The notes under the pieces are model-generated. The model was not told the DNA's origin, made no database searches, and saw nothing but the letters and a program-made list of their open reading frames with translations. From Celeribacter baekdonensis (GTDB taxonomy: Bacteria; Pseudomonadota; Alphaproteobacteria; Rhodobacterales; Rhodobacteraceae), in contig NZ_CP028475.1 of the NCBI RefSeq assembly GCF_003047105.1, positions 2,046,001 to 2,110,000 of the forward strand: a DNA stretch of 64,000 bases, read 5' to 3'. How positions within the stretch are numbered: position 1 is the first letter of the stretch; every line of letters starts with the position of its first letter. Made by a program: the position numbers and the translations under genes. This document shows positions 37,129 to 46,152 of this stretch, piece by piece.

Positions 37129-38211
37129 ATGAAACGTAGAACCTTGCTGACCGCAGCCACAGCGTCCGTGTTGGCGCTCGGTCTTGCCGTGCCATCCTTT
37201 GCCGCAGACAAAGTCAAAGTCGGCTTTATCTATGTCGGTCCAAAAAACGACGGTGGCTGGTCACAGCACCACCACGAAGCGGCAGTGGAAATGGCAGCGC
37301 ATTTTGGCGATGCTGTTGAGATCGTCGAACAAGATTCCGTACCTGAAGGTGCCGATTCCGAACGCGTTTTGACACAAATGGCACTGTCTGGGGCCGATCT
37401 GATTTTCACCACCTCTTTTGGCTATATGGACCCGACCGTCAATGTCGCGGCGAAATTCCCGAATGTGAAATTTGAACACGCCACCGGATATAAAACTGCG
37501 CCAAACCTTGGTGTCTACTCGGCACGTTTCTATGAAGGCCGCGCTGTGCAAGGGTATTTGGCAGGGAAAATGACCAAGTCGAACAAAGTCGGCTATATCG
37601 CCTCCTTCCCGATCCCTGAGGTTATTCGTGGCATCAACTCCGCCTATGTCCACGCCAAAAAGGTGAACCCGGATGTCGAGTTCAACGTGGTTTGGGCCTA
37701 CACATGGTTCGATCCGGCGAAAGAATCCGATGCCGCACAGGCCCTGATCGACCAAGGCGCTGATGTGATTTTGCAGCACACAGATTCCACCGCCCCGCAA
37801 GCCGCAGCCCAAAAGGCCGGCAATGTCTACACCTTCGGTCAGGCCGCAGATATGGCCGAATATGGGCCGATGCCACGCATCTCGTCGATCATTGACGTCT
37901 GGGCCCCCTACTACATCGAGCGCGTTCAGGCGGTGATGGATGGCACATGGGAATCGGACAACACATGGGACGGCATCGGTGCCGGCATGGTTGGCATTGG
38001 CGAGATTTCCTCTGCTGTGCCCGCCGACATCAAAGCCGAAGCCGAAGCCCTGCGCGACAGCATTGCGGCAGGCGAGTATCACCCGTTCACCGGGCCGCTC
38101 AACAAACAAGACGGCTCCGTCTGGTTGGCTGATGGCGAAGTGGCCGATGACGGCACGCTCGCAGGCATGAACTTTTACGTCGAAGGCCTGAGCGGCGACA
38201 TCCCGCAATAA
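37129..38211 (+). CDS. BMP-family ABC transporter substrate-binding protein
   Basis: 360-residue periplasmic binding protein with a Sec signal peptide (MKRRTLLTAATASVLALGLAVPSFA). The BMP/PnrA fold shows in KVGFIYVGPKNDGGWSQHH, TSFGYMDPTVNVA and KVGYIASFPIPEVIRGINS. Members bind purine nucleosides or, in related clusters, purine bases; the position behind xdhABC favours hypoxanthine, xanthine or urate-like ligands. Signal-peptide start at 37,129 chosen over in-frame upstream sequence that overlaps the permease gene. Confidence 0.93.
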   Translation: MKRRTLLTAATASVLALGLAVPSFAADKVKVGFIYVGPKNDGGWSQHHHEAAVEMAAHFGDAVEIVEQDSVPEGADSERVLTQMALSGADLIFTTSFGYMDPTVNVAAKFPNVKFEHATGYKTAPNLGVYSARFYEGRAVQGYLAGKMTKSNKVGYIASFPIPEVIRGINSAYVHAKKVNPDVEFNVVWAYTWFDPAKESDAAQALIDQGADVILQHTDSTAPQAAAQKAGNVYTFGQAADMAEYGPMPRISSIIDVWAPYYIERVQAVMDGTWESDNTWDGIGAGMVGIGEISSAVPADIKAEAEALRDSIAAGEYHPFTGPLNKQDGSVWLADGEVADDGTLAGMNFYVEGLSGDIPQ

Positions 38212-38234
38212 GCCGTCACGCGATCAATACATTG

Positions 38235-38268
38235 AGGCCCGCTCCGAGACATCGGGGCGGGCCTTTTC
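38235..38268 (+). terminator. Terminator of the xdh-transporter block
   Basis: Stem AGGCCCGC / GCGGGCCT with a 14-nt loop followed by TTTCT, 24 bp after the binding-protein stop. Confidence 0.85.
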
Positions 38269-38395
38269 TATGCGTGAAACGATGCGAAAATCCCATGCAA
38301 CCTCTCGAATTTGTTTGATGCGGATCAAGGTCGCATCGTCCATCTCATGCCAGAGATAGCGCCAACAGAAGATCACGCGAACAAAGGAGAGTCCC

Positions 38396-38734
38396 ATGTC
38401 TTGGGCTGAAAAAAACGAATCTATGCGCGAGGCTTTGCGCGCCCTCAACAAAGCCAACCGTAACATCCCGGCTGGATTTGGCGCGATGTCAAAAGCCGCG
38501 ATGGAGGGGGATGCGCTTGATGCCAAAACCAAGGAATTGGTGGCGTTGGCCATTGCCATTGGTGTGCGCTGCGAACCCTGTGTTGGCTTTCACGTTGAGG
38601 CGCTGATGAAACATGGCGGCACACGTGAAGAGCTGTCCGAAATGTTGGCGATGGGCGTTCAGATGGGAGGCGGTCCCGTGTTGATGTACGCGGCCAAAGC
38701 TTTGGAATGTTGGGACGAATTGTCTAACACCTGA
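38396..38734 (+). CDS. Carboxymuconolactone decarboxylase (AhpD-like) family protein
   Basis: 112-residue all-helical protein with the AhpD-type redox motif CEPCVGFH (Cys59, Cys62, His66), suggesting a peroxidase or disulfide-reductase role rather than true lactone decarboxylation. AAAGGAG upstream of the ATG. Stands alone. Confidence 0.88.
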   Translation: MSWAEKNESMREALRALNKANRNIPAGFGAMSKAAMEGDALDAKTKELVALAIAIGVRCEPCVGFHVEALMKHGGTREELSEMLAMGVQMGGGPVLMYAAKALECWDELSNT

Positions 38735-38815
38735 ACTGGCTTCAAACAAATCGGCCACATAAAAACGGCGCTAGGAGGCTCTTCGCGCCGCTTTATATTC
38801 CGCCCGTCATCGGCC

Positions 38816-39304
38816 TTAGCCGCGCGACACGTTACAGACCTTGCCGCCCCCTTGCTTGGCTTTGCAATCCATTTTCAACGAGTCTTCGCGCTCGCCAAAC
38901 AACCAAATGCTGGCCACTTCAAAATAATAGCTGACCAATTCGCCAAAACTTGCGTCCTCTGGCGGACCAAGCGCTTCTGGCTCAGCCGCAGCAACATCTT
39001 CGCCAAACGCCCCGGTGCCATCATCATAGACAATCGTCCCGGTTTCCGCAGACGCATCGACATGCTCAATCTCAAATGTTTTCGCCGCAGAGCCGCCTTT
39101 GGGCGCGGCCACCCGCATCGTGGACAAGCTCGGCGCATCATCTTCGTCGCTGCCGTCCCAATACGACTCGGTCATCGACATATTGTTCGACACGGCTTTC
39201 ATCATCCCGCTTTGCGCTTTGGAATATTGCAAGTAGACGAGGATTGAAATCGTGATCCCGATCAAAAAACTGATCAGGCTCAGTGTTTTACCAAAGGTTC
39301 CCAT
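38816..39304 (-). CDS. Hypothetical membrane-anchored protein
   Basis: 162 residues with one N-terminal transmembrane helix (SLISFLIGITISILVYLQY), an acidic low-complexity middle (DGSDEDD; EDVAAAEPEALGPPED) and two Cys near the end (KMDCKAKQGGGKVCNV). Probably inner-membrane with a periplasmic tail. No family recognised. Codon use resembles its neighbours. Confidence 0.65.
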   Translation of the reverse strand: MGTFGKTLSLISFLIGITISILVYLQYSKAQSGMMKAVSNNMSMTESYWDGSDEDDAPSLSTMRVAAPKGGSAAKTFEIEHVDASAETGTIVYDDGTGAFGEDVAAAEPEALGPPEDASFGELVSYYFEVASIWLFGEREDSLKMDCKAKQGGGKVCNVSRG

Positions 39305-39500
39305 TGGACAATTCTACCGTTTTAACCACTATCGTTACCAATATCGCAACAAAACATGGCGAGAATTGGGAAGGCTTAGGGACATTTGGTGAAACACGGT
39401 TAAAATCCTGACAAGAGAGGGGTACGGGCAGCGGCTTGCCGCAGTGCCGCAAGGTTTGTAAAGTCTGCGCCAAGCAAGCTGTGGGCGGGGAGGACATCCA

Positions 39501-40349
39501 TTGAAAATTTGCCGAAACAAACGCGACATTCGCGAGGCCGTCGACGCCTTTCACGGCGCGGGTGAGACGGTCGGATTGGTGCCAACCATGGGCTATTTGC
39601 ATGACGGGCATCTGACATTGGTACGCGCAGCACAGGCCACCTCTGATCGGGTGATAGTTTCGATTTTCGTCAACCCGACCCAGTTTGGCGACCCCTCCGA
39701 TCTTGACGCCTACCCGCGCGACGAGGCCCGCGATTTCGCGCTTTTGGAAGCGGCGGGCGTGGATGCGGTGTTCTGCCCTTCCGCTGACGAAATGTATCAC
39801 CCCGAAAAACAGACCACCGTGGTCACCGAGCAATTGGAACATCTGTTGATGGGCGCACTTCGACCCGGCCATTACAAAGGCGTCTGCACTGTGGTGACGA
39901 AGCTCTTTAACATCACCGGTGCAGATCGCGCGTTTTTCGGCGAAAAAGATTACCAACAGCTTTTGGTGATCAAAACCATGGTACGCGACCTTGATATGCC
40001 GATTGAGATTCATGGCGTACCAACAGTGCGCGAGGTCGATGGCCTGGCCATGTCATCGCGCAATGTGCGCCTGACGCCGGAAGATCGCCAAGCGGCGCTG
40101 ATCCTCGACAAAGCGCTGGCTTATGGTGCCTATGAGGCCTCGGACGGGCGCACGGCAGATCAGCTTGAGACCGACATCCGCACCTTTATCTCTCGCGAAC
40201 CGCGCGCCACCATCGAAAGCGTCGATGTGCGAGATGCCGCCACGTTGGCAAAGATCGAGGGGCTGATTGAACGTCCCGCTGTGATCTTGCTCGCCGCGCG
40301 CTTTGGCGATGTGCTATTGATCGACCAAAGGGTCGCAGACCCGACATAA
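39501..40349 (+). CDS. panC: Pantothenate synthetase
   Basis: 282-residue enzyme joining pantoate and beta-alanine with ATP. Nucleotide-binding signatures [15 protein letters not shown] and the second GKDY-like segment [10 protein letters not shown] are present, with MSSRNVRL for the adenylate. Immediately upstream of panB, giving two consecutive steps of pantothenate and hence CoA synthesis; coaBC lies 10 kb away. Confidence 0.95.
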   Translation: MKICRNKRDIREAVDAFHGAGETVGLVPTMGYLHDGHLTLVRAAQATSDRVIVSIFVNPTQFGDPSDLDAYPRDEARDFALLEAAGVDAVFCPSADEMYHPEKQTTVVTEQLEHLLMGALRPGHYKGVCTVVTKLFNITGADRAFFGEKDYQQLLVIKTMVRDLDMPIEIHGVPTVREVDGLAMSSRNVRLTPEDRQAALILDKALAYGAYEASDGRTADQLETDIRTFISREPRATIESVDVRDAATLAKIEGLIERPAVILLAARFGDVLLIDQRVADPT

Positions 40350-40383
40350 GTTCGGCCCAGACCCCCGAACTCAGGAGGAACCC

Positions 40384-41208
40384 ATGTCCACACAGACCGA
40401 AACCATCCGCCGCGTGACCGTGCCGCAAATACGAGACCGCAAAGGCGGCGAGCCCATCGTCTCGCTCACCTCTTATCACGCGCACACTGCCGCAATTGCC
40501 GAAAAACATTGCGATTTTCTACTGGTCGGCGACAGCCTCGGCATGGTGATGCATGGGATGGAAAGCACCGTTGGCGTGTCTTTGGAATTGATGATCATGC
40601 ATGGCAAAGCCGTTGTGCGCGGCACCAAACGCGCGCTGATCGTGGTCGATATGCCCTTTGGCTCCTATGAGGAAAGCCCGTCGCAGGCATTTCGCAACGC
40701 CGCCACGATCATGAAAGAAACCCAATGTCAGGCCGTCAAACTGGAAGGCGGCGCGCGTATGGCGGAAACGGTAAAATTCCTGACCGAGCGTGGCATTCCA
40801 GTGATGGGGCACATCGGCCTGACACCGCAATCCACCAACGTTATGGGCGGGTTCAAAACCCAAGGCCGCGACGAAGACACTTGGCAAATCCACATTGATG
40901 ACGCGGTTGCCGTGGCCGAAGCCGGGGCTTTTGCCATTGTGGTCGAGGGGGTCGTGGAGCCATTGGCCGACAAGATCACCAAGGCCATCGAAGTGCCGAC
41001 CATTGGGATCGGCGCATCAAAAACCTGTGACGGTCAGATCCTTGTCATGGAGGATATGTTGGGCCTCAACGAATGGGTGCCGAAATTTGTCAAAAAATAT
41101 GGCGCTATGGGCGACGCGATCAATGAGGCCGTCGCGGAATATGCCGCCGAGGTCAAATCACGGGCCTTTCCGGGAACGGCTAACGTCTACGGCTCCAACA
41201 AGAAATAA
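40384..41208 (+). CDS. panB: 3-methyl-2-oxobutanoate hydroxymethyltransferase
   Basis: 274-residue TIM-barrel enzyme making ketopantoate. Family segments [40 protein letters not shown] and GHIGLTPQS are seen (given in part). Start ATG at 40,384 follows AGGAGG. Thirty-four bases after panC. Confidence 0.95.
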   Translation: MSTQTETIRRVTVPQIRDRKGGEPIVSLTSYHAHTAAIAEKHCDFLLVGDSLGMVMHGMESTVGVSLELMIMHGKAVVRGTKRALIVVDMPFGSYEESPSQAFRNAATIMKETQCQAVKLEGGARMAETVKFLTERGIPVMGHIGLTPQSTNVMGGFKTQGRDEDTWQIHIDDAVAVAEAGAFAIVVEGVVEPLADKITKAIEVPTIGIGASKTCDGQILVMEDMLGLNEWVPKFVKKYGAMGDAINEAVAEYAAEVKSRAFPGTANVYGSNKK

Positions 41209-41228
41209 GACCCAGAAGAATAAGATAG

Positions 41229-41249
41229 AGCGCCCTTCGGGGCGCTTTT
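41229..41249 (+). terminator. Terminator of panC-panB
   Basis: Stem AGCGCCC / GGGCGCT with a stable TTCG loop followed by TTTG. Confidence 0.88.
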
Positions 41250-41578
41250 GTTGAGTATTTGGCTGCAATGAAGCCGGAGTTAGGCGCGTATTAAGGTTAA
41301 CGTGCCACATTCAGGGAGCGGTACAGGCTGGAGAGCCGATGGCCGCCTGCGATGAAGACGTCCCGGCCCGTGCGGCCCAAACCCCTTCTGGTGACGCCAC
41401 AGCGCCATGAACCAGCGGCCGGGACGCAGTTTCGTTTTATTGGCGCTGTTTTCATTGCAGCGTAAATACTCCGCCCGGCCTAATTCGCGCGCTCACGCAC
41501 AGACCCCGTTCGCGCGCAGATATTTACGCACAGACAAAAATCACCACATGATGAGCCAACAGAACAAGGAGACTCATC
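41250..41578. other. panB-pirin intergenic region with structured element
   Basis: About 330 bp without a recognised gene. A perfect 10-bp inverted repeat (CGTCCCGGCC at 41,359-41,368; GGCCGGGACG at 41,417-41,426) encloses 48 nt. A 37-codon open frame (41,352-41,465, MKTSRPVRPKPLLVTPQ onward) and a 23-codon one (from ATG 41,339 with GGAGAG upstream) overlap the same stretch. I cannot tell structured RNA from small peptide. Confidence 0.4.
41352..41465 (+). other. Small open frame or structured RNA candidate
   Basis: Frame of 37 codons, strongly basic at the N-terminus (KTSRPVRPK) with a hydrophobic end (FRFIGAVFIAA). Its start lies inside the left flank of the 10-bp inverted repeat. No homolog recognised. 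Confidence 0.3.
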
Positions 41579-42490
41579 ATGACGTTTCGTCCCGTAAAAT
41601 CGACCTCCGTTGGCCAACCGACCCTAGAGGGCGCTGGCGTTCACTTGTACCGTGCATTCGGATTTCACAAGCCACGCGAGTTTGACCCGTTTTTGTTGTT
41701 CGATGACTTTCGCAACGACGACCCGGCACAGTTTGAAAAGGGCTTTCCCTGGCATCCACACCGCGGCATCGAGACCATCACCTATGTTTTGGATGGAGAG
41801 GTTGAACATGGCGACAGTCTTGGAAACAAAGGCGTTTTGGGCGCAGGCTCGGTGCAATGGATGACGGCTGGCTCCGGCATCATGCACCAGGAAATGCCGC
41901 GCGGGAATGCCCGTGGTCAGATGCATGGGTTCCAACTTTGGGCCAACCTGCCCTCCAGTTTGAAAATGACCGCGCCGCGCTATCAGGACATTCAGGCCCA
42001 CGATATTCCTGAGATCATTGACGATGACGGCACCAAAGTGAAAATCGTCACCGGCTCATTTTGGGGCAAACGCGGACCTGTGGATGGGGTGGCAGCGGAC
42101 CCGCTGTACCTCGATATTTCCGTGCCGCCCAATACGCGCAAAGTGTTGCCGGTCGATACCTATGCCAACACCTTTGCCTATGTGTTCGCCGGGGCGGGAT
42201 CGTTTCGCGATGCCTCTAATCCCTACGGTGTGCGGGTGGAGAAAGAGGTGAACGGCGAGGAAATCAACATCCGCGACATGTCGGGCAACCGCACCTTGGT
42301 GAATTTCGACACTGGCAGTGAGATCGTGGTCAATGCCGGACCTGAGGGGGTGCGGTTTCTCTTGATCTCAGGTCAGCCGATTGAGGAACCTGTGGCCTGG
42401 CACGGGCCGATCGTGATGAACACGCGCGAAGAGTTGATGCAGGCGATGCAGGAGCTCAACAACGGCACATTTATCAAAGATCAGCGGTAA
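41579..42490 (+). CDS. Pirin-family protein
   Basis: 303-residue bicupin. The N-terminal cupin carries the metal-site pattern FPWHPHRGIETITYVLDGEVEHGDS (in part), then MHQEMPRG. The second cupin is more degenerate. Members act as quercetinase-like dioxygenases or redox regulators; which applies here is unknown. RBS AAGGAG precedes the ATG. Confidence 0.92.
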   Translation: MTFRPVKSTSVGQPTLEGAGVHLYRAFGFHKPREFDPFLLFDDFRNDDPAQFEKGFPWHPHRGIETITYVLDGEVEHGDSLGNKGVLGAGSVQWMTAGSGIMHQEMPRGNARGQMHGFQLWANLPSSLKMTAPRYQDIQAHDIPEIIDDDGTKVKIVTGSFWGKRGPVDGVAADPLYLDISVPPNTRKVLPVDTYANTFAYVFAGAGSFRDASNPYGVRVEKEVNGEEINIRDMSGNRTLVNFDTGSEIVVNAGPEGVRFLLISGQPIEEPVAWHGPIVMNTREELMQAMQELNNGTFIKDQR

Positions 42491-42522
42491 AACCCTGCGC
42501 TCTTTTGGCCCACAAAAGGAAA

Positions 42523-42549
42523 CGCGCTCCACAAGGGAGCGCGTTTTGT
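42523..42549 (+). terminator. Terminator between pirin and PPOX-like genes
   Basis: Perfect 10-bp stem AACGCGCTCC / GGAGCGCGTT with a 5-nt loop, followed by TTG. As the stem ends in AA/TT it could serve both convergent genes. Confidence 0.85.
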
Positions 42550-42592
42550 CGTTTGCTCGCGTCGCTCAGTGTGATGAGACGCGCAGGGGACG

Positions 42593-43105
42593 TCACGCCG
42601 CCTTGGCGAAGGTCACAACCCTGTGCTCGCCCACATCTGGCGTTTTGTCTTTGTTCAAATTGGCCTTTGCGATCTCAAGACCAAAGATCAACGGGTTGCC
42701 CGTCGAGGCCCACAAAGCGGCTTCGCCCAAAGAAAACTCCAACAATGTGATATGCTTGTCCTCTTTGCCATCGGGGAACCATGCGGCGACCACTTTGGAC
42801 CAAAGCTCATCCAATTTGGCTTTGTCTGTGATCGGCTTTAACACCCCGCTCAGACAGGCATAGAAGTCTTGGTTGGTGGAGGCGACACAATAGTGCGCCG
42901 TCGCCGTCACACCCGCCTGTTTGGCCAGATCGGTTTGATCTGACGTGATGAAATACAGCTTAGAGGCCGCGCGATCCACGAAATGCGTCATCGGTTGCAT
43001 GTGATCGCCAGAGCCTACGAGGCCAAGCATGCCTGCGCGCACGCCATCAAGTTCTTCCCAAAGCGTATGCTGCGGGTCCTTTCGGAAATCATTGATATTG
43101 GTCAT
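42593..43105 (-). CDS. Pyridoxamine 5'-phosphate oxidase-like (general stress) protein
   Basis: 170-residue FMN-binding split-barrel protein of the general-stress-26 type. The segments GSGDHMQPMTHFVDR, LYFITSDQTDLA and ITLLEFSLGEAALWAS fit. Start ATG 43,105 preferred to an upstream TTG. Two bases after CsbD, so the two stress genes are co-transcribed. Confidence 0.85.
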   Translation of the reverse strand: MTNINDFRKDPQHTLWEELDGVRAGMLGLVGSGDHMQPMTHFVDRAASKLYFITSDQTDLAKQAGVTATAHYCVASTNQDFYACLSGVLKPITDKAKLDELWSKVVAAWFPDGKEDKHITLLEFSLGEAALWASTGNPLIFGLEIAKANLNKDKTPDVGEHRVVTFAKAA

Positions 43106-43107
43106 GG

Positions 43108-43305
43108 TCAAATCCGATCCAGAAAGTCATTGACCGCGGCGCGGGCCTCTTCCTTGGTTTTGCCATAGCGCTGTTGAATCTGACCTTCGAGTTGATCGCG
43201 ATCCCCTTCTGCAGCGGCCAGATCATCCTCGGTTAACTCGCCCCATTCTTCTTTAATGCGGCCATTCATTTCTTTCCACTTGCCTTGAATTTGGTCCCAA
43301 TTCAT
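43108..43305 (-). CDS. CsbD-family stress-response protein
   Basis: 65-residue acidic helical protein with the family start MNWDQIQGKWKEMNGRIKEEWG and DQLEGQIQQRYG. In other bacteria CsbD-like genes belong to general stress regulons. A strong AAGGAGG precedes ATG 43,305. Confidence 0.92.
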   Translation of the reverse strand: MNWDQIQGKWKEMNGRIKEEWGELTEDDLAAAEGDRDQLEGQIQQRYGKTKEEARAAVNDFLDRI

Positions 43306-43408
43306 TGAGTGCCTCCTTTCAATTGCTACCTTTTCACCTAATCCGCCTCGCCCCTGTTTCAATGCAAAAGGCCCTAAAAGGCTGAGAGTTCAAAAGGATG
43401 TGACCACG

Positions 43409-44395
43409 TCACAGCATGGAAGGCAGCACCATATCAGGGGGGCGATGACCGTCGGCAAAGGTGTGAATGTTCAGAAGAACCTTTTCCCCCATTTCGATCC
43501 GCCCTTCGACCGTGGCCGAGCCCATATGCGGCAGAAGGACCACATTGGGAAGCTCCCGCAGACGCGGGTTGATCTGGTGACCATGCTCAAACACATCCAA
43601 CCCCGCGCCACCAATATCGCCAGAGCGCAAGCCCCGCGTCAGAGCATTTTCGTCGATCACTTCGCCCCGCGAGGTGTTCACAATCACCGCTGTCGGCTTC
43701 ATCAACTTCAGCCGCCTTGCGTTGATTTGATGAAAGGTAGACGGCGTGTGCGGACAGTTGATCGACAGAATATCGACGCGGCTCAGCATCTGATCGAGAC
43801 TGTCCCAATAGGTCGCCTCAAAGCGGGCTTCGACGTCAGGGTGAAGTCTGCGCCGGTTGTGATAATGCACCGAGAGCCCGAAGGCTTGCGCGCGCCGCGC
43901 CACCGCTTGTCCAACCCGGCCCATGCCCAAAATTCCAAGCCGCTTGCCGGTTAACCGTTGCCCCATAAACGCGGTGGGGGCCCAGCCATTCCAATTCCCC
44001 GCCTGCATCACCGCCTGCCCTTCAGGAATGCGCCGTGTCACCGCAAGAATCAGCGCCATCACCATATCGGCGGTGTCTTCCGTCACCACACCGGGCGTGT
44101 TGGTCACCATGATGCCGCGATTATGGGCGGTGATCGTGTCGATATGATCAACACCCGCGCCGTAATTGGCGATCAGTTTCAACCGTTCACCCGCCTGCCC
44201 CAACATGTCGGCATCCAACCGATCCGTAACACAGGGCACCAAAACATCGGCCCGCTGCATCGCCGCGATCAATGCCTCACGCGACAGTTTGACGTCGTCG
44301 TGATTGAGTTCCACATCGAAGAGCTCCATCATCCGCGTCTCGACCACCTCGGGCAACGCGCGTGTGACCACGACCTTTAGCCGACCCTGCACCAT
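43409..44395 (-). CDS. D-isomer specific 2-hydroxyacid dehydrogenase (glyoxylate/hydroxypyruvate reductase-like)
   Basis: 328-residue NAD(P)-dependent enzyme. Rossmann motif GILGMGRVGQAVARR with catalytic Arg in VNTSRGEVID and the His in LLPHMGSATVEGR. The N-terminus (KVVVTRALPEVVETRM) is typical of glycerate dehydrogenases. ATG 44,395 follows AGGAAGAGG. Confidence 0.9.
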   Translation of the reverse strand: MVQGRLKVVVTRALPEVVETRMMELFDVELNHDDVKLSREALIAAMQRADVLVPCVTDRLDADMLGQAGERLKLIANYGAGVDHIDTITAHNRGIMVTNTPGVVTEDTADMVMALILAVTRRIPEGQAVMQAGNWNGWAPTAFMGQRLTGKRLGILGMGRVGQAVARRAQAFGLSVHYHNRRRLHPDVEARFEATYWDSLDQMLSRVDILSINCPHTPSTFHQINARRLKLMKPTAVIVNTSRGEVIDENALTRGLRSGDIGGAGLDVFEHGHQINPRLRELPNVVLLPHMGSATVEGRIEMGEKVLLNIHTFADGHRPPDMVLPSML

Positions 44396-44510
44396 AACCG
44401 CACCTCTTCCTTTCTTTTTCACCGCTATACTGGCAAACTCGATTGCATCCCGGCAAGGCGTAAAGGATAAGTTCCGTGACACGCTGGCGCGCAAGGCACG
44501 CCTTCTTTTT

Positions 44511-45131
44511 ATGAGCAGGTCAGATTTCACAATGGTAACCAGTGGTTCCCCTTATGGGTTTCATCGACTCACCCCGCTTCTGCGCGGGGCCTGTGTTGTG
44601 GCATTTACATGTTGTCTCGGTTTAACACCGGGTTTTGCCACCGAAGACACAGCTCAAAATCCAACCGCCGCACCTGTCGAACAGATGCCACAAACCGGCC
44701 CGACGCGCGGGTCGGCCACGAACCTGCCACTGCCGCGATTCGTCTCGCTTAAGGCCAACGAGGCCAATGTGCGTCGCGGGCCATCCCTGTCGCATCGGAT
44801 TGATTGGGTTTTCACCAAACGCAACTACCCGCTTGAAGTGATTGCCGAATATGGTCATTGGCGGCGCGTGCGTGACATGGAGGGGGCGACCGGATGGCTG
44901 CATTACTCCTTGATCTCCGGGGTGCGGACGGCCCTTGTCACGGATGACACGGTGGACCTGTTTTCGCGACCTGACACCGGATCGCGTTTGGCGGCACAGG
45001 CAGAAAAAGGCGTGATTTTACGTCTGTTGGAATGCAATATCTCATGGTGCAAAGTCTCAGCCTCGGGCTACAAGGGCTGGGTCTTGAAATCGGGCCTCTG
45101 GGGCGTGCGTTCAGACGAAATATTGGAGTGA
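44511..45131 (+). CDS. SH3-domain protein, secreted
   Basis: 206 residues. The signal-peptide-like core VVAFTCCLGLTPGFA is followed by a bacterial SH3 domain (KANEANVRRGPSLSHRIDWVF; GWLHYSLI) and a second SH3-like half (VDLFSRPDTGSRLAAQAEKG; GYKGWVLKSGLWG). Such domains bind cell-wall peptides. The start is uncertain: ATG 44,511 or 44,532. Confidence 0.82.
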   Translation: MSRSDFTMVTSGSPYGFHRLTPLLRGACVVAFTCCLGLTPGFATEDTAQNPTAAPVEQMPQTGPTRGSATNLPLPRFVSLKANEANVRRGPSLSHRIDWVFTKRNYPLEVIAEYGHWRRVRDMEGATGWLHYSLISGVRTALVTDDTVDLFSRPDTGSRLAAQAEKGVILRLLECNISWCKVSASGYKGWVLKSGLWGVRSDEILE

Positions 45132-45137
45132 GCCGGT

Positions 45138-46127
45138 ATGGAACAGCTCAAATCCCCCCTCGCCGCCCGCAACATTCCAAAGGGCGTTAAATCCTGTGTC
45201 GTGCATGGGTACGGCAGTTGGTTTGACGCGATTGGCCAAGGTCGCCACGATTTTTTCACCAAACTGATGCCAAAGCTGATCCATGAGGGCATGACCCCCT
45301 ATTTGGTGGAGGGCAACAGCCGCACCTCTCGCGCCCTTTTACAGGAAAGCCACCTCCACATCATCGTCGGTGGCCCGGCAATGTTTGGGCCGACGATTCT
45401 TCATGCCTCCCCCTCTTATCTTTGGGGGTTTTGGTATTTTGACGAGTTGGGTCATGGCGCCAATAGCTCGCTGCGGTTTTCGCGCTTTCCCGAGCATGAG
45501 GTGGACCGGGAGCAGGCGGATTATTTTTTTAACGGCGTGACTGGGTTTATGTTGCGTGAGAATGTCTCCAAACTCGGTCAGGAACCGCGTATGGACGCAC
45601 CTTTGCGTCCAGCGACCGCGACGATCCTGTGTCAGACCATCGAAAATGAAAGCCCGCGCACGCATTATCTGACCACCAAAGAGATGATCGTGACCGCCGC
45701 CAAATTGGACCCAGATGCTGTGGTCTATGTGAAGCCGCATCCGCAGCAGGGCAAATTGGGACGGAGGCAAATCCTTGAGGTTTGCGCCGATCATCCGAAT
45801 GTCAAAGTGACCGATGCGTCGATCCATGATCTGATCGAGGCAGCGCGGGTCGTGATCACGCAAAACTCCTCTGCAGGGTTTGAGGCCTTGATGCAGCGAA
45901 AGCCAGTGGTCACCTGTGGCAAAAGCGATTATTGGCACGCCACACTTACTCCAAGAAACATGTCTGAATTGCGGGATGCGATAGAGTTTGGCCCTGAAAC
46001 CATGTCGTCTTTTGATTATGCAGGGTATTTTAACTGGTTTTTGGAAAAACAGTGCCTTGAACCAGCCAAGGACACGTTTGTCCCCCGCGCTTGGGCGCGC
46101 GTGCGTGACAAGTTGATGCTCGACTAA
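45138..46127 (+). CDS. Capsule polysaccharide synthesis/export-like protein (KpsC/KpsS family)
   Basis: 329-residue protein with the Capsule_synth-type GT-B core: VVYVKPHPQQGK, then the donor-site segment VVITQNSSAGFEALMQRKPVVTCGKSDYWHA. KpsC/S enzymes add Kdo linkers to lipid-anchored capsules. This copy is alone, without other capsule genes, six bases after the SH3 protein. Whether it makes a Kdo linker or another glycan is not shown. Confidence 0.78.
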   Translation: MEQLKSPLAARNIPKGVKSCVVHGYGSWFDAIGQGRHDFFTKLMPKLIHEGMTPYLVEGNSRTSRALLQESHLHIIVGGPAMFGPTILHASPSYLWGFWYFDELGHGANSSLRFSRFPEHEVDREQADYFFNGVTGFMLRENVSKLGQEPRMDAPLRPATATILCQTIENESPRTHYLTTKEMIVTAAKLDPDAVVYVKPHPQQGKLGRRQILEVCADHPNVKVTDASIHDLIEAARVVITQNSSAGFEALMQRKPVVTCGKSDYWHATLTPRNMSELRDAIEFGPETMSSFDYAGYFNWFLEKQCLEPAKDTFVPRAWARVRDKLMLD

Positions 46128-46152
46128 GCCTTCGGGGCGAAAGGACGATCCT

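Noticed and set aside
38766..38790. Possible terminator after the AhpD-like gene
   Set aside because: Only a 6-bp stem (CGGCGC / GCGCCG) with a 13-nt loop and no T run; too weak to list.
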